Positions 60,814-64,000 of a stretch of 64,000 bases of DNA are shown here, in pieces. Position numbers and translations under genes: made by a program. The notes under the pieces were generated by a model. It had not been told where the DNA came from. It ran no database searches and worked only from the letters and a program-made list of their open reading frames with translations. Position 1 is the first letter of the stretch, and each line of letters starts with the position of its first letter. Source of the stretch: Celeribacter ethanolicus (GTDB taxonomy: Bacteria > Pseudomonadota > Alphaproteobacteria > Rhodobacterales > Rhodobacteraceae); contig NZ_LRUC01000040.1 in the NCBI RefSeq assembly GCF_001550095.1, forward strand, positions 1 to 64,000, read 5' to 3'.

Positions 60814-61989
60814 ATGACCACTTTGACCACCCAGGTCGCCATCATCGGCGGCGGCCCATCTGGCCTGCTTTTGTCGCAGCTTTTGAACAAAGCGGGCATC
60901 GAGACCGTCATTCTCGAACGCTCGACGCGCGATCACGTTCTGGCGCGCATCCGCGCCGGCATCCTCGAATGGGGCACTGTCGAATTGCTCCGCGAGGCCG
61001 GCGTCGGTGCGCGGATGGAGGCGGAGGGCATCCCGCATGACGGCTGTTACCTGACCGACGAGGAGTTGATGGTTCACATTGACTTCAAAGAGCTGACCGG
61101 CAAACAGGTCATGGTTTACGGCCAGACCGAGGTGACGACGGATCTGTATAACGCGCAGGATACCATAGGCACGACCGTGTTGCATGAGGTGTCCGACGTG
61201 GACATTCGCGATCTCGATCAGGCGAAATCCTATGTCGAATTTACCCATGAGGGTACGCGCAAGCGGCTTGAGTGCCTCTATGTGGCGGGCTGCGATGGTT
61301 TCCACGGCGTGTCGCGCAAGACCATTCCCGAAGAGAAGCGTCGTGAGTTCGAGCGGGTCTATCCCTTTGGTTGGCTTGGTATTTTGTCAGAAACGCCGCC
61401 GGTCAATGACGAGCTGATCTATTCAAATTCCCGCCACGGTTTCGCGCTGGCCTCGATGCGCAATGAGAATCTGGTGCGCTATTATGTGCAGGTGCCGCTC
61501 ACCGATAAGGTCGAGGATTGGTCGGATCAGCGGTTCTGGGACGAGTTCTCGCGCCGTATTCCGTCGGAGGCCGCGAGCCGTCTCGTCACCGGGCCGTCGA
61601 TTGAAAAGAGCATCGCGCCGCTCAGGTCCTTCGTCTCTGAGCCACTGCGCTGGGGCAATCTGTTCCTCGTGGGCGACAGCGCCCATATCGTGCCGCCGAC
61701 GGGCGCGAAGGGGCTCAACCTCGCCGCCTCCGACGTGTACTATCTCTACACGGCGCTGATCGACGCGGTGAAAGGTAAGACCACGGGCATCGACGAATAT
61801 TCCGCCCGTGCGCTGGCGCGGATCTGGAAGGCGATGCGGTTTAGCTGGCAAATGACCACCATGCTGCACCGGTTCGACGGCGAAGACGCCTTTGCCGAAC
61901 AGATGCGCAAGGCGACGCTGAATCATTTGGCGACCTCGGAGACCGCACGCCGGGATCTGGCCGAAAACTACATCGGTCTCCCGTTCTGA
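60814..61989 (+). CDS. pobA: 4-hydroxybenzoate 3-monooxygenase
   Basis: A 391-residue class-A FAD monooxygenase that hydroxylates 4-hydroxybenzoate to protocatechuate using NADPH. It has I-G-G-G-P-S-G-L-L at the N-terminus, the PHBH-specific R-I-R-A-G-I-L-E-W-G-T, the DG motif G-C-D-G-F-H-G-V, and G-D-S-A-H-I-V-P-P-T-G-A-K-G-L-N-L-A. The length matches PobA (about 390). ATG-60814 follows GGAGGAG. It links the 4-hydroxybenzoate made by the upstream operon to the pca genes. Confidence 0.96.
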   Translation: MTTLTTQVAIIGGGPSGLLLSQLLNKAGIETVILERSTRDHVLARIRAGILEWGTVELLREAGVGARMEAEGIPHDGCYLTDEELMVHIDFKELTGKQVMVYGQTEVTTDLYNAQDTIGTTVLHEVSDVDIRDLDQAKSYVEFTHEGTRKRLECLYVAGCDGFHGVSRKTIPEEKRREFERVYPFGWLGILSETPPVNDELIYSNSRHGFALASMRNENLVRYYVQVPLTDKVEDWSDQRFWDEFSRRIPSEAASRLVTGPSIEKSIAPLRSFVSEPLRWGNLFLVGDSAHIVPPTGAKGLNLAASDVYYLYTALIDAVKGKTTGIDEYSARALARIWKAMRFSWQMTTMLHRFDGEDAFAEQMRKATLNHLATSETARRDLAENYIGLPF

Positions 61990-62007
61990 GAAAACCGGTC
62001 CGGCGGA

Positions 62008-63063
62008 TTACGCCGGATCGCCCAATCTTTGAATGTTTTGAACGAGTTCGATGGCCATGGAGAGCGAGCGCCCCGTGGCCATCAGCATCTGCGGCAAGAC
62101 CATCCACTCAAGGCTCCACGCCGTGCCCGAACGCTCCTGTTCATGCACCACCGCATGATGCATGGCGCTGACCTGCGTGGCGTTGAACCGGGCGAGAGTG
62201 ACCAAGAGCTCGGCGGACACCGGATTTTGTTTATGCGGCATCGCGGACGATCCGCCTGCGCCGGAAATCGACACGCATTCAATGCCTTGCTGCGCCATGA
62301 GCGCAATATCTTGCCCGATTTTCCCCAAAGATCCGGTCACCAGAGACAGGAAAGAGGCATAGCCCGCAATCCCGTGCCGCATGGTTTGCCATGTTTTGTC
62401 GGTGGGGGCGAGGCTAAGTATTTTAGCCACCTCCGCGACGACACAATCCGCCTTGTCTCCAAGTGCTTTGCGGTCGCCTGACGCGCCGCCGATTTGCACT
62501 TTTTCAACATCGGTCCGTTTTTGGTCCAGCGTCTTGAGATGATCCGAAATCGGCAAGCGCCACGCCAGAACACGGTCCCGCACGGTCATCTCGGTCGCCG
62601 CCTGCATCCGGGTGCGTCCCATCAGTGGCGCATCTCCAAACCGGGCTTCAACCGCTTTCAGATGGGTTTCCAACTCCAACAACCGCCCGGCAATCAGGAA
62701 AGACGCTTCCCGCAGCGAGAGGATCATCGCCGTGTCCACCACATCTTGCGAGGTCGCCCCCTTGTGCAGGGCTTCGGCGGGGGCAATGGCTTTCAACTGT
62801 TTCACCAGACGCGGGATCGGCACGCCATCTTGGGCCATCCCGGTGGCAATATCGGCCAAGTCAATCTGCGCGGTCTCAATCGCCAGCGCGGCCTCTTCCG
62901 CCTTCGCCGCATCGAACAGCCCTGCCTTGCCACAGGCCCGCGACCATGCCGCCTCAAACGCCAGCATATGCGCCATCTGGCGCTCGGGCGCGAGGATCGC
63001 CGCCATCTCCGGATCGCCGAAAAGACCGGACAGCCAAGGGTGGTCGAAAACGGAAAGGCTCAT
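62008..63063 (-). CDS. pcaB: 3-carboxy-cis,cis-muconate cycloisomerase
   Basis: A 351-residue fumarase/aspartase-superfamily cycloisomerase forming 4-carboxymuconolactone in the protocatechuate branch. The signature G-S-S-A-M-P-H-K-Q-N-P is present at about 280-290. Other landmarks are G-A-T-S-Q-D-V-V-D-T and R-T-R-M-Q-A-A. It is shorter than gamma-proteobacterial PcaB (about 450), which is usual in alphaproteobacteria. It is last in pcaHGB, 70 bases after pcaG with a stem-loop between. Confidence 0.94.
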   Translation of the reverse strand: MSLSVFDHPWLSGLFGDPEMAAILAPERQMAHMLAFEAAWSRACGKAGLFDAAKAEEAALAIETAQIDLADIATGMAQDGVPIPRLVKQLKAIAPAEALHKGATSQDVVDTAMILSLREASFLIAGRLLELETHLKAVEARFGDAPLMGRTRMQAATEMTVRDRVLAWRLPISDHLKTLDQKRTDVEKVQIGGASGDRKALGDKADCVVAEVAKILSLAPTDKTWQTMRHGIAGYASFLSLVTGSLGKIGQDIALMAQQGIECVSISGAGGSSAMPHKQNPVSAELLVTLARFNATQVSAMHHAVVHEQERSGTAWSLEWMVLPQMLMATGRSLSMAIELVQNIQRLGDPA

Positions 63064-63087
63064 CGGATTTGTCCTTATCAATAGTCA

Positions 63088-63111
63088 AAGGGGCGGTGCC
63101 TGCCGCCCCTT
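63088..63111 (-). other. Stem-loop between pcaG and pcaB
   Basis: AAGGGGCGG (63088-63096) pairs perfectly with CCGCCCCTT (63103-63111) around a six-base loop. There is no T-run, so it is more likely an RNA-stability or processing element setting the pcaG to pcaB ratio than a full terminator. Confidence 0.55.
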
Positions 63112-63132
63112 ATAGTTGATTTTGTGCAAGTC

Positions 63133-63738
63133 TTACAGATCGAGAAACACGGTCTCGTCCTGCCCCTGAAGGCGGATGTCGAAGCGGTATTTGCCGTCTT
63201 CGATCTTCTTCGCGATCAGGGTGTTGACGCGCGGACGCTGTTCGATGCGCTTCAAAAGCGGATCGTCATCGTTGTTCTCGTCCTCGAAATAAATCCGGGT
63301 GTTGAGACCGATGTTGATGCCACGGGCCACGACCCAAAGCGAGATATGCGGTGCGCTCTCGACACCACCACGCCCCTTGTAAGAACCGGGTTTCACGGTG
63401 CGCAGCGTAAACTCGCCCGTCACCGCATCGGCGGCAAAGCGGCAATGGCCGGTAAAGGCCGGATCGGCCCCGTCCGCGCCGGGAAACACGCCCGCCGCAT
63501 CGCATTGCCAGCTCTCGATCATCGCATCGCGCAGCGCCCAGCCGGTGCCGTCGAACACGGAGCCGACGATTTCGACGATCTCGCCCTTGGCCTTGCTTTC
63601 GTCATGGAAGGGCGTCGTGCCGATCTCTTCCTCGTAATAGCCGCCATTGCCCGCATAGGTCGGCATCAAGCCGATATGGACGTAGGGGCCCGCCGTCTGG
63701 GACGCGGTTTCTTGCAAAACATCAAGTTTCTGGGTCAT
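63133..63738 (-). CDS. pcaG: Protocatechuate 3,4-dioxygenase alpha subunit
   Basis: A 201-residue intradiol dioxygenase subunit. It has the family start (Q-T-A-G-P-Y-V-H-I-G-L), G-T-G-W-A-L-R-D-A-M-I-E-S-W-Q, and the short beta-sheet C-terminus; the alpha subunit does not carry the iron. Together with PcaH it opens protocatechuate between the hydroxyls to 3-carboxymuconate. It starts right after the pcaH stop. Confidence 0.96.
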   Translation of the reverse strand: MTQKLDVLQETASQTAGPYVHIGLMPTYAGNGGYYEEEIGTTPFHDESKAKGEIVEIVGSVFDGTGWALRDAMIESWQCDAAGVFPGADGADPAFTGHCRFAADAVTGEFTLRTVKPGSYKGRGGVESAPHISLWVVARGINIGLNTRIYFEDENNDDDPLLKRIEQRPRVNTLIAKKIEDGKYRFDIRLQGQDETVFLDL

Positions 63739-63739
63739 C

Positions 63740-64000
63740 TCACATGCCCTCCAGCTTGTTCTCGAACATGGTCTGGCGGCGACCGCGCAGCACGATGTCG
63801 AATTTATAGGCGAGGAAATCGAGCGGGCGCGATTTCGAGAAATCGAGCGGCGCGACCAGACGGTCGAGCGAGCTGCGATCCTTGATCGTTGCGGCGATCG
63901 GGCAGTGATTGATCAGCGGATCGCCCTCGAAATACATCTGGGTGATCAGGCGCTGGCCAAAGCTGTGACCATAGACCGAAACGTGGATGTGCATCGGACG
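63740..64000 (-). CDS. pcaH: Protocatechuate 3,4-dioxygenase beta subunit, C-terminal part (truncated by window edge)
   Basis: The final 86 or so residues of PcaH. The R-P-M-H-I-H-V-S-V-Y-G region contains the C-terminal histidine iron ligands. T-Q-M-Y-F-E-G-D-P-L, D-F-L-A-Y-K-F-D-I-V-L-R-G-R follow, and it ends E-G-M. The start, the tyrosine ligands and any pcaC/pcaD lie beyond 64000. Adjacent to pcaG with a one-base gap. Confidence 0.95.
   Translation of the reverse strand, partial: RPMHIHVSVYGHSFGQRLITQMYFEGDPLINHCPIAATIKDRSSLDRLVAPLDFSKSRPLDFLAYKFDIVLRGRRQTMFENKLEGM

Overview
This 64 kb stretch is high-GC alphaproteobacterial chromosome. It most resembles the Rhodobacterales (Roseobacter group): the gene content fits that group (prpE, a short alphaproteobacterial-type pcaB next to pcaGH, a Hint-domain protein, two TRAP transporter loci, a CtrA-type TTAA-N7-TTAA site), and genes run in tight, often ATGA-overlapping operons. 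The genus cannot be fixed from the sequence alone. No CRISPR array, rRNA or prophage is visible. The only mobile element is a partial IS3-family element at the left edge.

Left part (1-9.9 kb): the IS3 element ends at about 580 and cuts into a membrane-protein gene whose 5' part is missing. Then come lepA (-), an AT-rich orphan gene for a histidine-kinase-like ATPase (+), glyA (-) and nadK (+). A soluble hybrid histidine kinase with an HPt domain follows, translationally coupled to a LuxO/NtrC-like regulator that lacks the sigma-54 contact motif GAFTGA. A CtrA-like box lies upstream of the kinase.

Central housekeeping part (9.9-42.4 kb): prpE, preceded by TTTGCAAA-type repeats like those of short-chain-acyl-CoA regulators; maeB; a five-gene nucleoside-salvage operon (cdd-deoA-deoB-add-upp); a SPOR protein; a degenerate M48-type protein; a sulfotransferase; a Hint protein; and a beta-oxidation operon (acyl-CoA dehydrogenase, small RHH protein, thiolase, FadJ-type protein) behind two tandem MerR regulators. 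Next are a hotdog-hotdog-MATE operon, pyrD, a TetR gene divergent from a DUF2798 gene with two operator palindromes, a 5'-nucleotidase, SRAP, tRNA-Gly(TCC), a di-heme peroxidase and a frameshifted cytochrome c.

Right part (42.4-64 kb): an aromatic-catabolism island. A minus-strand operon (TRAP dctPQM, 3-hydroxybenzoate 6-hydroxylase, fumarylpyruvate hydrolase, GST-type maleylpyruvate isomerase, gentisate dioxygenase, a degenerate MDMPI-like protein) takes 3-hydroxybenzoate through gentisate to fumarate and pyruvate, with a divergent MarR gene. A plus-strand nine-gene operon (SDR, crotonase, TRAP dctPQM, MarR, feruloyl-CoA-synthase-like ligase, amidohydrolase, acyl-CoA dehydrogenase) looks like a CoA-dependent, beta-oxidative hydroxycinnamate pathway. 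It would deliver 4-hydroxybenzoate or vanillate. pobA with its divergent AraC regulator, and pcaH-pcaG-pcaB, then carry 4-hydroxybenzoate into protocatechuate ring cleavage. The pca operon continues past the right edge.
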